Notes: a model not told the origin generated them from the sequence alone. A stretch of 57,614 bases of DNA from Lachnospiraceae bacterium (GCA_030537145.1 JAUNON010000013.1:1-57614), one strand, 5' to 3'. Shown: positions 25,370 through 34,222, counted from the stretch's first letter. A program made the numbers and translations.

Positions 25370-26556
25370 TGGAAAACAGGCATACTTCGGTATTTGAAAA
25401 TGGATTGATCTGGTTCGGCGCCGGAGTTTCCATTGCGGAAATTCTAACAGGAACCTATTTTGCGCCCCTTGGCTTTGGGAAAGGTCTTGCGGCGGTATTT
25501 GCGGGACATCTGATCGGCTGTCTGCTGCTTTTTGGAGCAGGACTGATTGGAGCAAAGACGGGAAAAAGCGCCATGGAGACGGTAAAAATGAGCTTCGGCC
25601 AAAAAGGCTGCCTGCTGTTTTGCGCCCTGAATATACTGCAGTTGGCAGGCTGGACGGCCATCATGATCTATGACGGAGCTCTGGCGGCGGACGGGGTGGT
25701 ACATACCGGGAGATGGATCTGGTGCCTGGTGATCGGTATCCTGATTATTGTGTGGATCATGGTGGGCATCACCAATCTGGGTAAGCTGAATACGATTGCT
25801 ATGGCTGCTCTGTTTCTTCTTACCCTGATTTTGTGTAAGGTGATTTTTGCGGACGGGCGGGCCGTGGAAATAGCAGCGGAGGAAAGCATGAGCTTCGGGG
25901 CTGCGGTAGAATTGTCGGTGGCCATGCCTCTGTCCTGGCTGCCCCTGATCAGTGATTATACCAGAGAAGCCGAAAAGCCGGTGAAGGCCACCGCCGTCAG
26001 TGCGCTTGTTTATGGGCTGGTAAGCTGCTGGATGTATGGAATCGGCATGGGAGCAGCGATCCTCACCGGAGAATCGGACATTGCCCAGATTATGCTGAAG
26101 GCAGGCCTGGGGGCGGCAGGGCTTTTGATTATTGTATTTTCTACAGTGACCACCACCTTTCTGGATGCTTATTCGGCCGGAGTTTCCAGTGAGACACTGT
26201 GCGGCAGCCTGAAGGGCAAATATGCGGCGGTGGCAGTCACTGTGATCGGAACGATGGCAGCAATCGTTTACCCCATGGATAACATTACGGATTTTCTGTA
26301 CCTGATCGGCTCCGTATTTGCGCCTATGATCGCCATTCAGACCGCAGATTTCTTTCTCCTGAAGAAAGACGCACAAGAGCGGCAGGCGGATGTGCCAAAC
26401 CTGGTGATCTGGGCCATTGGTTTTGGTTTGTACCGTATTCTGATGCGGGTGGATATTCCTGTGGGGAATACGCTGCCGGATATGGTAATTACGATGCTGC
26501 TGTGTGTGGCCCTGCAAAAAATCCTGCCTGCTGCCAAAGGGAGAGGGAGCCGGTGA
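25369..26556 (+). CDS. cytX: NCS1-family permease, likely hydroxymethylpyrimidine transporter CytX
   Basis: A 395-aa membrane protein with about 12 hydrophobic segments, resembling cytosine permease/CytX (NGLIWFGAGVSIAEILTGTYFAP at the N-terminus, LSWLPLISDYTR in the middle). Riboswitch control and one-base overlap with thiD support uptake of the thiamine pyrimidine precursor HMP rather than cytosine. Its last 68 nt are also read on the other strand as the end of the deacetylase gene. The symbol is assigned from context. Confidence 0.85.
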   Translation: MENRHTSVFENGLIWFGAGVSIAEILTGTYFAPLGFGKGLAAVFAGHLIGCLLLFGAGLIGAKTGKSAMETVKMSFGQKGCLLFCALNILQLAGWTAIMIYDGALAADGVVHTGRWIWCLVIGILIIVWIMVGITNLGKLNTIAMAALFLLTLILCKVIFADGRAVEIAAEESMSFGAAVELSVAMPLSWLPLISDYTREAEKPVKATAVSALVYGLVSCWMYGIGMGAAILTGESDIAQIMLKAGLGAAGLLIIVFSTVTTTFLDAYSAGVSSETLCGSLKGKYAAVAVTVIGTMAAIVYPMDNITDFLYLIGSVFAPMIAIQTADFFLLKKDAQERQADVPNLVIWAIGFGLYRILMRVDIPVGNTLPDMVITMLLCVALQKILPAAKGRGSR

Positions 26557-27361
26557 CGGAAAGGGAGGCCGGGATCTGGCGTCCTTCGGAGTCCATCGTA
26601 TAGTTATCCCGGTAGACAAGCTGGGAGATGGGTACCAGCTCGAAGCCCTGTTCCTGCAGCTTTGTGATAACGGAATCCAGAGCCTGGGCAGTGTACTTGG
26701 CACCGTTATGCATCAGGATAATGGAGCCGTTGCCCAGATGCCTGTTTTCCGTGACAGTCCGCACGATGGAATCGGCGCCGTAATCCTTCCAGTCCAGGGA
26801 ATCCACGTCCCATTGGATGGGCAGGTAGCCGCAGGCTTTGGCGGTGCGGATTACCGAATTGTCATAATCTCCGTAGGGCGGGCGGAAAAGCTCCATATCG
26901 ATCCCGGTCAGCGCCTTCACCCTTTCATGCACCTGCATGATTTCCTCCTTCTGCTGGGTGGCGGAAAGCTGACTCATATTCTTGTGATTCTGGCTGTGAT
27001 TGCCCAGATCATGACCGGCGGCAGCAATGCGTTTCACATCCTCCGGATAGCTGTCTACCCACCCTCCGGTCATAAAGAAGGTGGCTTTCACGTTATGGGC
27101 TGCCAGAATATTCAGGATGTTTTGCGTATCCTCATTTCCCCAGGCTGCATCGAAGGACAGAGCGACCTGGGGTTTTTCCGTCTGTACGCAATAGACAGGA
27201 AGCTCCCGTTCCTGCTGCATATTGCTGACGGCCACCATTTGGTCCCTGGTGTAATAAGAGCCGGCCAGAAACAGCAGGGCGCAGAGAGATACAATGAGGG
27301 CTCCCCTGCAGTGATCCATGGCTTTTGGGGAGAGCGGGCGTAAGCGGAATTTTTTTTTCAT
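26489..27361 (-). CDS. Polysaccharide deacetylase (NodB domain), PdaB-like
   Basis: A 290-aa membrane-anchored protein: basic N-terminus, one transmembrane segment at about 16-36 (GALIVSLCALLFLAGSYY), then a NodB domain facing outside. Motifs are SFDAAWGNEDT in place of the common TFDDGP (as in PdaB-type enzymes), HDLGNHSQNH with the metal-binding HxxxxH, LFRPPYGDYDN, WDVDSLDW and ILMHNG. Such proteins deacetylate peptidoglycan or related sugars, and PdaB-like members act in sporulation. AAAGGA precedes the ATG, and a CATATAAT box lies just upstream. The gene ends inside cytX (convergent 68-nt overlap). Confidence 0.87.
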   Translation of the reverse strand: MKKKFRLRPLSPKAMDHCRGALIVSLCALLFLAGSYYTRDQMVAVSNMQQERELPVYCVQTEKPQVALSFDAAWGNEDTQNILNILAAHNVKATFFMTGGWVDSYPEDVKRIAAAGHDLGNHSQNHKNMSQLSATQQKEEIMQVHERVKALTGIDMELFRPPYGDYDNSVIRTAKACGYLPIQWDVDSLDWKDYGADSIVRTVTENRHLGNGSIILMHNGAKYTAQALDSVITKLQEQGFELVPISQLVYRDNYTMDSEGRQIPASLSVTGSLSLWQQAGFFAGPHTAAS

Positions 27362-27393
27362 TTCATTTCCTTTGGCGAAAGACTTCTTATTTT

Positions 27394-27420
27394 ATTATAT
27401 GAACTGTTTGCAGCTATTCA
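27394..27420 (-). promoter_or_regulatory. Candidate promoter of deacetylase gene
   Basis: On the minus strand TGAATA (27420-27415) is followed after 13 nt by CATATAAT (27401-27394). The box contains a perfect sigma-A TATAAT but also fits the CATAnnAT of mother-cell sporulation sigma factors. No good sigma-A -35 lies at 17 nt. Confidence 0.4.
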
Positions 27421-27486
27421 GAACAGGCGGGGGCAGTTGCTGCCGGGACGAAGGATAAGAGAAGAGCAGCGGTGCGGGCATACAAA

Positions 27487-27522
27487 GAGGGCTGCTGCAA
27501 AATCGAATTTGCAGCAGCCCTC
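27487..27522 (-). terminator. Terminator of the secreted-protein gene
   Basis: A perfect 15-bp stem, GAGGGCTGCTGCAAA (27487-27501) with TTTGCAGCAGCCCTC (27508-27522), with a 6-nt loop. On the minus strand it is followed by TTTGTAT. It lies 45 nt after the stop at 27567. Confidence 0.8.
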
Positions 27523-27566
27523 CATCAATCCTGCTATGACAGGTTTTTAAGCGCATACTTTTGTGA

Positions 27567-28577
27567 TTATTCTGCGTCGGACTCCAGCTCCGCCAAGGTA
27601 TCCTCTGCGATCGCTTCAATGTCATCCAGATCCTGGGAAGTGCCCGGGTTCTCTTTTGCTTCCAGAGCCTCTGCAGGAACCAGAATTTCTGACGGGGCAC
27701 TGTAATCATAGGTGAAATTCATAACCATAGTGGGGATCTCCAATGTCGCTTCCGGAATAACGTCATTGCCGTCCTCATCGGTGGTGGCAAAAGCAAATCC
27801 CATCATCTGAGAAAACTCAGAAAAATCACTGCCGTCCATATTCAGAGTGGCTTTCAGCGGCAGATAGCTTTCGGCGTCTACGTCCATTTCCATATTGAAT
27901 ACCATACCGGACAGCATAGATTCTGCGATAGCCATGGTGGTCTCATCCTGATCCTCGGTGGAAGCGGCGGCCATGGCCTCTTCCATGAACGGCTTAAGTA
28001 CATCGTAGGTGATAGAGGTTGCCAGATGGTAGCAGGCGCTTCCGTTTACATCGGTGGGCTCATCGCTCATGGTGTATTCGATGGGGAGCTTGCCGGGATC
28101 GAGCTGTGCTTCTTCCATCAGCTTCTGCAGCTCTTCCATCTGCTCTGCCGGAACGGCTTCGTATTCCCAGACTCCGCCGGTACCGTCATCCACATATGTG
28201 AAGGCATCCCAGGCACCGTCATCACCGGGCACCATGTATGTCTGCAGATTCATTTTCATCTCTTCGCCCATGGCAGATACATTAAAATCAGCCGCAACTC
28301 CTACGGTAAGAGGATCCTTGATACATTTGATGTCCATGGTTCCGTCAAAGCTCATATCCAGATTCATGGATGCGCCTGCATCCTCGTAAGCGATTCCCAG
28401 CGTCATCTTCATATCTATATCAGCGGCGGCGCTGAGTCCGTCCACATTGCTGGAGGCTTCCGTGTAGTTTGCGATTACATCATCAACAGTAGCGGCACTG
28501 TCAAACCCTGTCAGAAACATGGAGCCGACGCCCAGCGCCAGGACTGCGGCTGAAACCAATACATTTTTCTTCATCAT
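27567..28577 (-). CDS. Secreted protein of unknown function with degenerate lipobox
   Basis: A 336-aa acidic, methionine-rich protein. The signal peptide (MMKKNVLVSAAVLALGVGSM) ends FLTGF-DSA, which looks like a lipobox whose cysteine has become phenylalanine. The mature part has repeated DMKMTLGI/LDMSFDGTMDIK amphipathic strand patterns and a C-terminal acidic tail. This resembles LppX/LprAFG- or DUF6612-like beta-rich lipoproteins of Clostridia, but I cannot place it firmly. TTAAAGGAGAG gives a good ribosome site before ATG 28577. It is monocistronic, with its own terminator. It might be released, not membrane-bound. Function is unknown. Confidence 0.8.
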   Translation of the reverse strand: MMKKNVLVSAAVLALGVGSMFLTGFDSAATVDDVIANYTEASSNVDGLSAAADIDMKMTLGIAYEDAGASMNLDMSFDGTMDIKCIKDPLTVGVAADFNVSAMGEEMKMNLQTYMVPGDDGAWDAFTYVDDGTGGVWEYEAVPAEQMEELQKLMEEAQLDPGKLPIEYTMSDEPTDVNGSACYHLATSITYDVLKPFMEEAMAAASTEDQDETTMAIAESMLSGMVFNMEMDVDAESYLPLKATLNMDGSDFSEFSQMMGFAFATTDEDGNDVIPEATLEIPTMVMNFTYDYSAPSEILVPAEALEAKENPGTSQDLDDIEAIAEDTLAELESDAE

Positions 28578-28939
28578 ACTTTCTCTCCTTTAATTTTTTC
28601 ATATCCTTGCTTTTCGGGCTCCCGGAATGTATTACGGCAGAGTGAAATCCAACAGCCCGGGCCCAAACATTCACGCCCGCTTTGCGGGCATTACCACAAA
28701 TATAAGTCCGAGAATTGCTCCGCACTGCGTGCTCACGCAATTCTACAGGTATTCGGAATCCGGGCTGCCGCCCTGCTTCTTCATACCTGTTGTCGTCTCG
28801 AAAGCATATCGGATCGAGCTGCAAGCAGCCCATCCGTCTCTGCTTTGAGACTGGACTTATACAGTAAAATCAGTATAGCATGTTCCGCTTTCCGTGTCTA
28901 CCAAGGAAAATAATTATAAGAAAACATTAGGAAATGAAA
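28578..28939. other. Gene-free stretch upstream of the secreted-protein gene
   Basis: No convincing gene was seen. A small hairpin GCCCGC-TTT-GCGGGC lies at 28675-28689. The promoter of the minus-strand gene must lie here but is not clear. The stretch continues into the structured repeat at 28940 and the folC promoter. Confidence 0.4.
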
Positions 28940-29082
28940 GTTACTGTTCAGACAGTACCTGAGCACTTAGCTGCTCAGGTACGTAAGAACGTGATTCAGG
29001 TGTGAGCAGGCTCCTTTTGCGAAGCAAAACTTAAAATGAGCCTGCGAATCGTTACTGGAACGAGGTACGAGTGAACAGTAAC
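28940..29082. repeat. Nested hairpin element with outer inverted repeat
   Basis: Outer arms GTTACTGTTCA (28940-28950) and TGAACAGTAAC (29072-29082) enclose two strong hairpins. One is GTACCTGAGCA/TGCTCAGGTAC (28955-28965 with 28972-28982). The other is GCAGGCTC/GAGCCTGC (29007-29014 with 29038-29045), which has an inner TTTTGC/GCAAAA. GAAATGAAAGTTACTG occurs at 28931 and again at about 29083. It is non-coding and could be a structured RNA or a mobile palindrome. Confidence 0.7.
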
Positions 29083-29164
29083 GAAATGAAAGTTACTGAG
29101 AACGGAGTGAACGGTAACAAATGAAAAAGTGAGGAGAAGTGACGAAACTTGCGAAAAAATTTAC

Positions 29165-29192
29165 TTGAATCTTTGCGGCGGTATGCTATGAT
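29165..29192 (+). promoter_or_regulatory. Promoter of folC
   Basis: TTGAAT (29165-29170), a 16-nt spacer and TATGAT (29187-29192), about 170 nt before the folC start. Confidence 0.5.
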
Positions 29193-29360
29193 GTCCCTGT
29201 AGCCTTTTGCGCCTTTGCATTCTTCTTGCGGTGTCCTTCCGCAGAAAATCATGCGGGGGCTTTGGGGGCCGGTACGGGAGCGGAAAGAGCAGGAAATGAG
29301 CCGGCCGGAGCCTGAACGGCGGCAGGGGCTGTAGATTAAAGAAAAAAGAAGGATAAATCA

Positions 29361-30665
29361 TTGAATTACGAAGAGGCAGTAAATTACATAGCGGAGGTAC
29401 CCAGGTTTACGACAAAAAATAAAGCGGAAAATACGGTGGAGCTGCTGCGGAGGCTGGACCATCCGGAAGAAAAATATAAAGTCATCCATGTGGCGGGAAC
29501 CAACGGAAAGGGTTCGGTCTGTGCGTTCCTGGCGTCGATTTTGCAGCACGGAGGAAAGCGAACAGGGCTGTTTATTTCACCGCATCTGATCAAGATCAAT
29601 GAGCGGTTCCAGATCAACCAGGAGCCAGTGCCGGATGAGACCTTTCTGGCTGCATTTCGCCGGGTAAAGGCAGTAATCGATGACATGGTCAGGGATGGAT
29701 TTTATCATCCCACTTATTTTGAGATCCTGTTTGCCGTTGGGATGGTGATCTTTGCGGAGGAGAAGGTGGAATATCTGGTGATGGAGACCGGGCTGGGGGG
29801 ACGGCTGGATGCTACGAATACCGTGGCCCGTCCGATTGCCGCAGTGATTACCTCCATCAGCCTGGACCATACCGAATATCTGGGCGATACCGTGGAGCAG
29901 ATCGCATGGGAAAAAGCGGGAATCATCAAGGAAGGCGTCCCTGTGATATATGACGGAAGGAACCGTTCCGTTGAGAAAGTGATCCTGGACAAGGCCAGGG
30001 AAATGCATGCGCCGGCCTTCCCTTTTTATGAGCAGATGTGTGAAATACAGGAACGGACGGATAAAAGCATTGATTTTGTCCTGAATAACAGGTATTATGA
30101 TTACAAGCTGGTACGGGTTCCCTATCTGGCAGATTATCAGATCGTGAACAGTACCCTGGCTATGATGACGATCCGCATTCTGGACAGCCGGAAGGAACTG
30201 TCGGATGACACGATCCTGCAGGGAATCGCAGATACCCGCTGGGGCGGCCGGATGGAGACGGTTTTGCCGGGAGTGGTGCTGGACGGCGCTCATAATGCCG
30301 CGGGCATTTATGAATTCCTGAAAACAGTGCGGATGGTGCAGGAGAGCAGGCCGGTGTCGCTGCTGTTTTCCGCTGTGGTGGAAAAGGATTATGAGGAGAT
30401 GATACGGGAGATCTGCCAGCAGGCCCGTTTTTCCTCTATTGTGGTGACGCAGATCGAGGGCAGCCGGAAGGTGGATGCGCAGGCGTTGGCGGAGGTGTTC
30501 CGCAAATATACGGATGCACCTGTTTTGGCAGAGGCGGATGTGGAGGTAGCTTTCCGCACTGCGTTGGAGCACAGAGGGGACGGAATGCTGTTTTGTGCCG
30601 GATCCCTTTATCTGGTAGGGGATATTAAGGCTATTCTGAACCGGCAGAAGGTGCAGCAGCATTGA
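29361..30665 (+). CDS. folC: Folylpolyglutamate synthase / dihydrofolate synthase
   Basis: A 434-aa Mur-ligase-type enzyme that adds glutamate to folates and often also makes dihydrofolate. Typical stretches are the N-terminal MNYEEAVNYI, the ATP loop HVAGTNGKGSVCAF (about 48-61), FISPHLIKINERFQIN, METGLGGRLDATN, ITSISLDHTEYLG and VLDGAHNAAGIYEF. The start is TTG at 29361, supported by AGAAGGA 7 nt upstream and by homology of the first residues. The next small ORF begins about 100 nt later. Confidence 0.95.
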   Translation: MNYEEAVNYIAEVPRFTTKNKAENTVELLRRLDHPEEKYKVIHVAGTNGKGSVCAFLASILQHGGKRTGLFISPHLIKINERFQINQEPVPDETFLAAFRRVKAVIDDMVRDGFYHPTYFEILFAVGMVIFAEEKVEYLVMETGLGGRLDATNTVARPIAAVITSISLDHTEYLGDTVEQIAWEKAGIIKEGVPVIYDGRNRSVEKVILDKAREMHAPAFPFYEQMCEIQERTDKSIDFVLNNRYYDYKLVRVPYLADYQIVNSTLAMMTIRILDSRKELSDDTILQGIADTRWGGRMETVLPGVVLDGAHNAAGIYEFLKTVRMVQESRPVSLLFSAVVEKDYEEMIREICQQARFSSIVVTQIEGSRKVDAQALAEVFRKYTDAPVLAEADVEVAFRTALEHRGDGMLFCAGSLYLVGDIKAILNRQKVQQH

Positions 30666-30767
30666 GTTGTGCGCCCTCCGGGACAGACAGCGGTGATTGA
30701 CGCACCGGTTATGGAAACGGAAGCAGAAGGACGGATGGACACAGGGGAGAAGATAAGGAGAATTTCG

Positions 30768-30914
30768 ATGATCAATTATGAAGAGGAACTGAAAAAATTT
30801 CATCCCAGTATGGATGTGAATGAAGCGGAGGATGCGATCTACAGCCGTGATCTGACGGATGTGACGGACATCCTAAAGGAAATGCTGCAGGATGAAAAGA
30901 AAAGGAAAAAATAG
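30768..30914 (+). CDS. Small acidic protein of unknown function (48 aa)
   Basis: ATAAGGAG lies seven bases before ATG 30768. The 48-aa product begins MINYEEELKKFHPSMD and ends in a lysine-rich DEKKRKK; it looks helical and soluble. It sits between folC and the zinc-ribbon/TPR gene, 9 nt before the latter, so the two are probably cotranscribed. I do not recognise the family. Confidence 0.65.
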   Translation: MINYEEELKKFHPSMDVNEAEDAIYSRDLTDVTDILKEMLQDEKKRKK

Positions 30915-30923
30915 GGGGACGCT

Positions 30924-32525
30924 ATGAGGTGCATTTACTGTAACACACCCCTGGCGGCGATTGATTACTGTCCCGGCTGCGGGGCGGATGTGACGCTTCT
31001 GAAAAGAATCGTCCGCATTTCCAATCTTTTGTACAACCGGGGGCTGGAAAAAGCAACGGTACGGGATTTGTCCGGGGCGATTACCTGCCTGAAGCAAAGC
31101 CTGAAATTTCATAAGGAAAACATTGATGCCAGAAATCTGCTGGGGTTGTGCTATTTCGAGACCGGCGAGGTGGTGTCCGCCCTGTGTGAATGGGTGATCA
31201 GTAAGAACCTGAGACCGGAGGATAATCTGGCCGATTTCTATATTAATCAGCTTCAGAGTAATAAGAACCGTCTGGATGCGATCAACCAGACGATCCGCAA
31301 GTACAATCAGTCCATTGAGTACTGCCGCCAGGGTAATGAGGATATGGCAGTGATTCAATTAAAAAAAGTAGTTTCCCAGAATCCCAAGCTGGTGAAAGCG
31401 TATCAGCTTCTGGCTCTGCTGTATATGAAGCATCAGGAGTATGAAAAGGCCAGAAGGCTTCTGAAGAAGGCGGCCGGTGTGGACAATACCAATACTACGA
31501 CTCTGCGTTATCTTACGGAGATCGAGGAAATTACCGGAAAAACCACTGGCTTTTCCGTAAAGCGCAGACGCCAGGAGACGGAGCCGGAGGAAGGAATGGG
31601 CGCAACGCTGCGCTATGTCAGCGGGAATGAGACGATCATTCAGCCTACCACATTCCGGGACAGCTCCACGGTGGCTACGTTTATTAATATTGCGCTGGGG
31701 ATCCTGCTGGGTGGGGCGATCGTATGGTTTCTGGTGGTGCCGGCCAGCCGGCAGGCGGTGCAGGAAAGCGCAAATCAGCAGGTGACGGATGCAAATACGA
31801 AGCTGGCTTCTGAATCGGCAAGACTCCAGGATCTGCAGGATGAGATCGATTCCTATTCTGAAAAGGCGGACGAGGCCAAACAGGAGCGGGATGATGCGCT
31901 GAACAAAGCCGGCAGCTATGAGGATCTGCTGGGAGCGGTTGACCTGTATGTAAAGGGAGAGCAGACTACGGCGGTGGAGGCGCTGGGCAAGCTGGATGCG
32001 GAAGCGTTTGACGGAAATGCTAAGGCACTGTACGAAGATTTGATGGGAGCGGTCAGTAGCGCCATGTTCAATCAATACTATTCTGCCGGAACCACGGCAT
32101 ATGTGGCGGGAGACTATGCCACTGCTGCGGAACAGCTTCAGAAAGCGGTGGATTCGGACCCGGACGGCACCAATGCGTCTTATGTGGATGCGCTGGCATA
32201 TCTGGGCTTCGCATATTATAATCTGGGAGATACACAGAATGCCAATGAGGCGTTCAATGAAATTATTACGTATCATTCAGGTTCTTCCTGGGCTTCCCAG
32301 GTGCAGGCATACATAAACGGAGATACGGGAGCGCAGACGCCTTCCGGAACGCAGGGAGCGGCCTCCGTGCAGAATGGCCAGGAAGGGGGAACCGGAGACG
32401 ATGATATTACCGTTCTGGGAAATGGCGATGATACGTATGGTCCCTATGATCCGGCGGATGTGGCCTGGACGGATCCCAACACGGGGCTGAACTACGATAT
32501 GTACGGAAATCCGCTGGGATATTGA
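30924..32525 (+). CDS. Zinc-ribbon and TPR-repeat membrane protein
   Basis: A 533-aa protein. The N-terminus has a zinc ribbon (Cys3, Cys6, Cys16, Cys19). About residues 30-200 are TPR-like helices (LLGLCYFETGEVVSAL, KAYQLLALLYMKHQEYEKA). A single transmembrane segment at about 251-275 (INIALGILLGGAIVWFLVV) is followed by a coiled coil rich in Ala/Glu/Lys, two more TPR units (AEQLQKAVDSDPDGTNASYV) and a low-complexity acidic tail ending in YDMYGNPLGY. It should be an inner scaffold with an extracytoplasmic TPR domain. It is followed by a terminator and the spoIIA operon. Role unknown. Confidence 0.85.
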   Translation: MRCIYCNTPLAAIDYCPGCGADVTLLKRIVRISNLLYNRGLEKATVRDLSGAITCLKQSLKFHKENIDARNLLGLCYFETGEVVSALCEWVISKNLRPEDNLADFYINQLQSNKNRLDAINQTIRKYNQSIEYCRQGNEDMAVIQLKKVVSQNPKLVKAYQLLALLYMKHQEYEKARRLLKKAAGVDNTNTTTLRYLTEIEEITGKTTGFSVKRRRQETEPEEGMGATLRYVSGNETIIQPTTFRDSSTVATFINIALGILLGGAIVWFLVVPASRQAVQESANQQVTDANTKLASESARLQDLQDEIDSYSEKADEAKQERDDALNKAGSYEDLLGAVDLYVKGEQTTAVEALGKLDAEAFDGNAKALYEDLMGAVSSAMFNQYYSAGTTAYVAGDYATAAEQLQKAVDSDPDGTNASYVDALAYLGFAYYNLGDTQNANEAFNEIITYHSGSSWASQVQAYINGDTGAQTPSGTQGAASVQNGQEGGTGDDDITVLGNGDDTYGPYDPADVAWTDPNTGLNYDMYGNPLGY

Positions 32526-32551
32526 TCCAAAATACGGAACAGAAAAAAGAG

Positions 32552-32603
32552 AAAAACGGTACGAAAGAAAAAGCGAACGCAGATTCTTTCGTGCCGTTTT
32601 TTT
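32552..32603 (+). terminator. Intrinsic terminator before spoIIA operon
   Basis: AACGGTACGAAAGAA (32555-32569) pairs with TTCTTTCGTGCCGTT (32584-32598), followed by a T-run. It separates the TPR gene from spoIIAA. Confidence 0.88.
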
Positions 32604-32706
32604 ATCTTCAGCTACGCGCGCGGAACAAAAGCTGGGCTGCCGAAATATGGAAATGCAAGGGTGTGCAAAGCACGCTTTGAAAGAAATAATAGGGAGGACA
32701 GAGACC

Positions 32707-33039
32707 ATGGATGGGAGATTTCAGGTATCAGGGAACAGACTGACGATTCACCTGCCGGCGGAGGTAGATCATCATAATGCGGAGGAGCTGAAGAAGGAGG
32801 CGGACAGGCTGCTCCAGAGACAAAATATCCGCTGCATTGAGTTTGATTTCGGCAGCACCGGTTTTATGGACAGCTCCGGAATCGGTATGATCATGGGAAG
32901 GTACAAAAATATCCGTTTTATGGGCGGCACGGTAGTTGCTACTCATGTCAGCGAACGGATCCGCCGGATTCTGACCATGTCAGGGATTTACAAGGTCATT
33001 GATATTTATGAAGGGGAGCCGCAGTCATTTTTTTCATAG
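32707..33039 (+). CDS. spoIIAA: Anti-sigma-F factor antagonist
   Basis: A 110-aa STAS-domain protein. When dephosphorylated it binds SpoIIAB and frees sigma-F in the forespore. The regulatory serine lies in FMDSSGIGM (Ser57, matching Ser58 of Bacillus). ATG 32707 follows GGGAGG. The start is 105 nt after the terminator, so the operon promoter lies between, but I could not identify a clear sigma-H consensus. It ends 10 nt before spoIIAB. Confidence 0.96.
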   Translation: MDGRFQVSGNRLTIHLPAEVDHHNAEELKKEADRLLQRQNIRCIEFDFGSTGFMDSSGIGMIMGRYKNIRFMGGTVVATHVSERIRRILTMSGIYKVIDIYEGEPQSFFS

Positions 33040-33049
33040 GGGGAGCATC

Positions 33050-33496
33050 ATGAGCAAAGAAAACGAGATGAAACTGGAGTTTGACAGCAGGTCCTGCAAT
33101 GAGGGCTTTGCACGGGTGGCGGTGGCGGCCTTTCTGACTCAGCTAAATCCTACGCTGGAGGAGGTGGCAGATGTAAAGACCGCTCTGTCGGAGGCAGTTA
33201 CCAATGCCATCATCCACGGATACGAGGGGAGAGTGGAGAAGATCGTGATCCGGTGCCGGATTTGCGGTCAGAAAATTGAGATTGAGGTAATGGACCAGGG
33301 GGCAGGAATCCCAGATGTAAAACAGGCCATGGAGCCTCTTTTCACAACGAGAGAGGACTGCGAACGGGCCGGAATGGGATTTTCTTTTATGGAGGCATTT
33401 ATGGACACCCTGGAGGTGACGTCCGCTCCGGGAGAGGGGACGCGGGTAAAAATGACCAAGTATATTGGCCGCAGCCGCGGGGAACAGGAAGGGTGA
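33050..33496 (+). CDS. spoIIAB: Anti-sigma-F factor, serine kinase
   Basis: A 148-aa GHKL-type ATPase that holds sigma-F inactive and phosphorylates SpoIIAA. Motifs are the N-box (SEAVTNAIIHGY), the G1 box (MDQGAGIPD) and the G2-like GMGFSFM. ATG 33050 follows TAGGGGGAG, and the frame is open upstream into spoIIAA without a site. It is in the canonical order spoIIAA-spoIIAB-sigF. Confidence 0.96.
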   Translation: MSKENEMKLEFDSRSCNEGFARVAVAAFLTQLNPTLEEVADVKTALSEAVTNAIIHGYEGRVEKIVIRCRICGQKIEIEVMDQGAGIPDVKQAMEPLFTTREDCERAGMGFSFMEAFMDTLEVTSAPGEGTRVKMTKYIGRSRGEQEG

Positions 33497-33505
33497 TAAA
33501 ACAGA

Positions 33506-34222
33506 ATGGATCGCACACTTGCATTGCTTGAACAGGCACACAAGGGAGATAAAGCTGCGAGAGAGATGCTGGTGGAGGAAAATATGGGGCTGGTATACAC
33601 GGTGGTGAAACGGTTTCTGGGAAGAGGCGCAGAGATGGAGGACCTGGTGCAGATCGGCAGCATCGGACTTCTGAAAGCCGTTGATAAATTTGATCTAAGC
33701 TTTCAGGTAAAATTCAGCACATATGCCGTACCCCTCATCGCAGGGGAGATCAAGCGGTTTCTGCGGGATGACGGGATGATTAAGGTCAGCCGCTCCCTGA
33801 AAGAAACAGCGGCGCTGATCTACGGCGTCCGGGAGAAAATGGAGCGGAGGCTGGGACGGGAGCCGGATATGGAGGAGCTGGAAAAAGAGCTGGGACTGCC
33901 CAGAGAGGAAATGATGCTGGCCATGGAGGCTTCTTCTGAGGTGGATTCTATCTACCGCCCCATTTATCAGGGAGACGGAAATGCGGTTCTTTTGATGGAT
34001 AAGATTCAGGAAAAGGAAAATGCAAATGAGCGGGTGCTGAATCATATGCTGCTGGAGCAGCTTCTGAAGCTGCTGGAAGGGCAGGAGCGGAGACTGATCG
34101 ATCTGCGGTATTTCCGGGATAAGACGCAGGTGGAGACCGCCAGGGAGCTGGGAATTTCCCAGGTGCAGGTATCCCGGATGGAGAAGAAGATTCTGGGAAA
34201 GATGCGGGGGGCGGTTTCCTGA
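33506..34222 (+). CDS. sigF: RNA polymerase sigma-F factor
   Basis: A 238-aa forespore sigma factor of the sigma-70 family (early prespore transcription). Region 2 is MVEENMGLVYTVVKRF-like and continues EDLVQIGSIGLLKAVDKFD and FSTYAVPLIAGEIKRFLRDDG. Region 3 is VSRSLKETA and region 4 ends in the TARELGISQVQVSRME helix-turn-helix. It is third in the spoIIA operon. Its likely targets include genes just downstream, since spoVAA-spoVAB follow. Confidence 0.96.
   Translation: MDRTLALLEQAHKGDKAAREMLVEENMGLVYTVVKRFLGRGAEMEDLVQIGSIGLLKAVDKFDLSFQVKFSTYAVPLIAGEIKRFLRDDGMIKVSRSLKETAALIYGVREKMERRLGREPDMEELEKELGLPREEMMLAMEASSEVDSIYRPIYQGDGNAVLLMDKIQEKENANERVLNHMLLEQLLKLLEGQERRLIDLRYFRDKTQVETARELGISQVQVSRMEKKILGKMRGAVS

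Noticed and set aside
26504..27343. Plus-strand frame of 279 codons opposite the deacetylase
   Set aside because: The NodB motifs are on the minus strand; the plus frame has no motif or ribosome site.
28501..28833. Minus-strand frame of 110 codons overlapping the secreted-protein start
   Set aside because: It overlaps the true start region and lacks a ribosome site and recognisable pattern.
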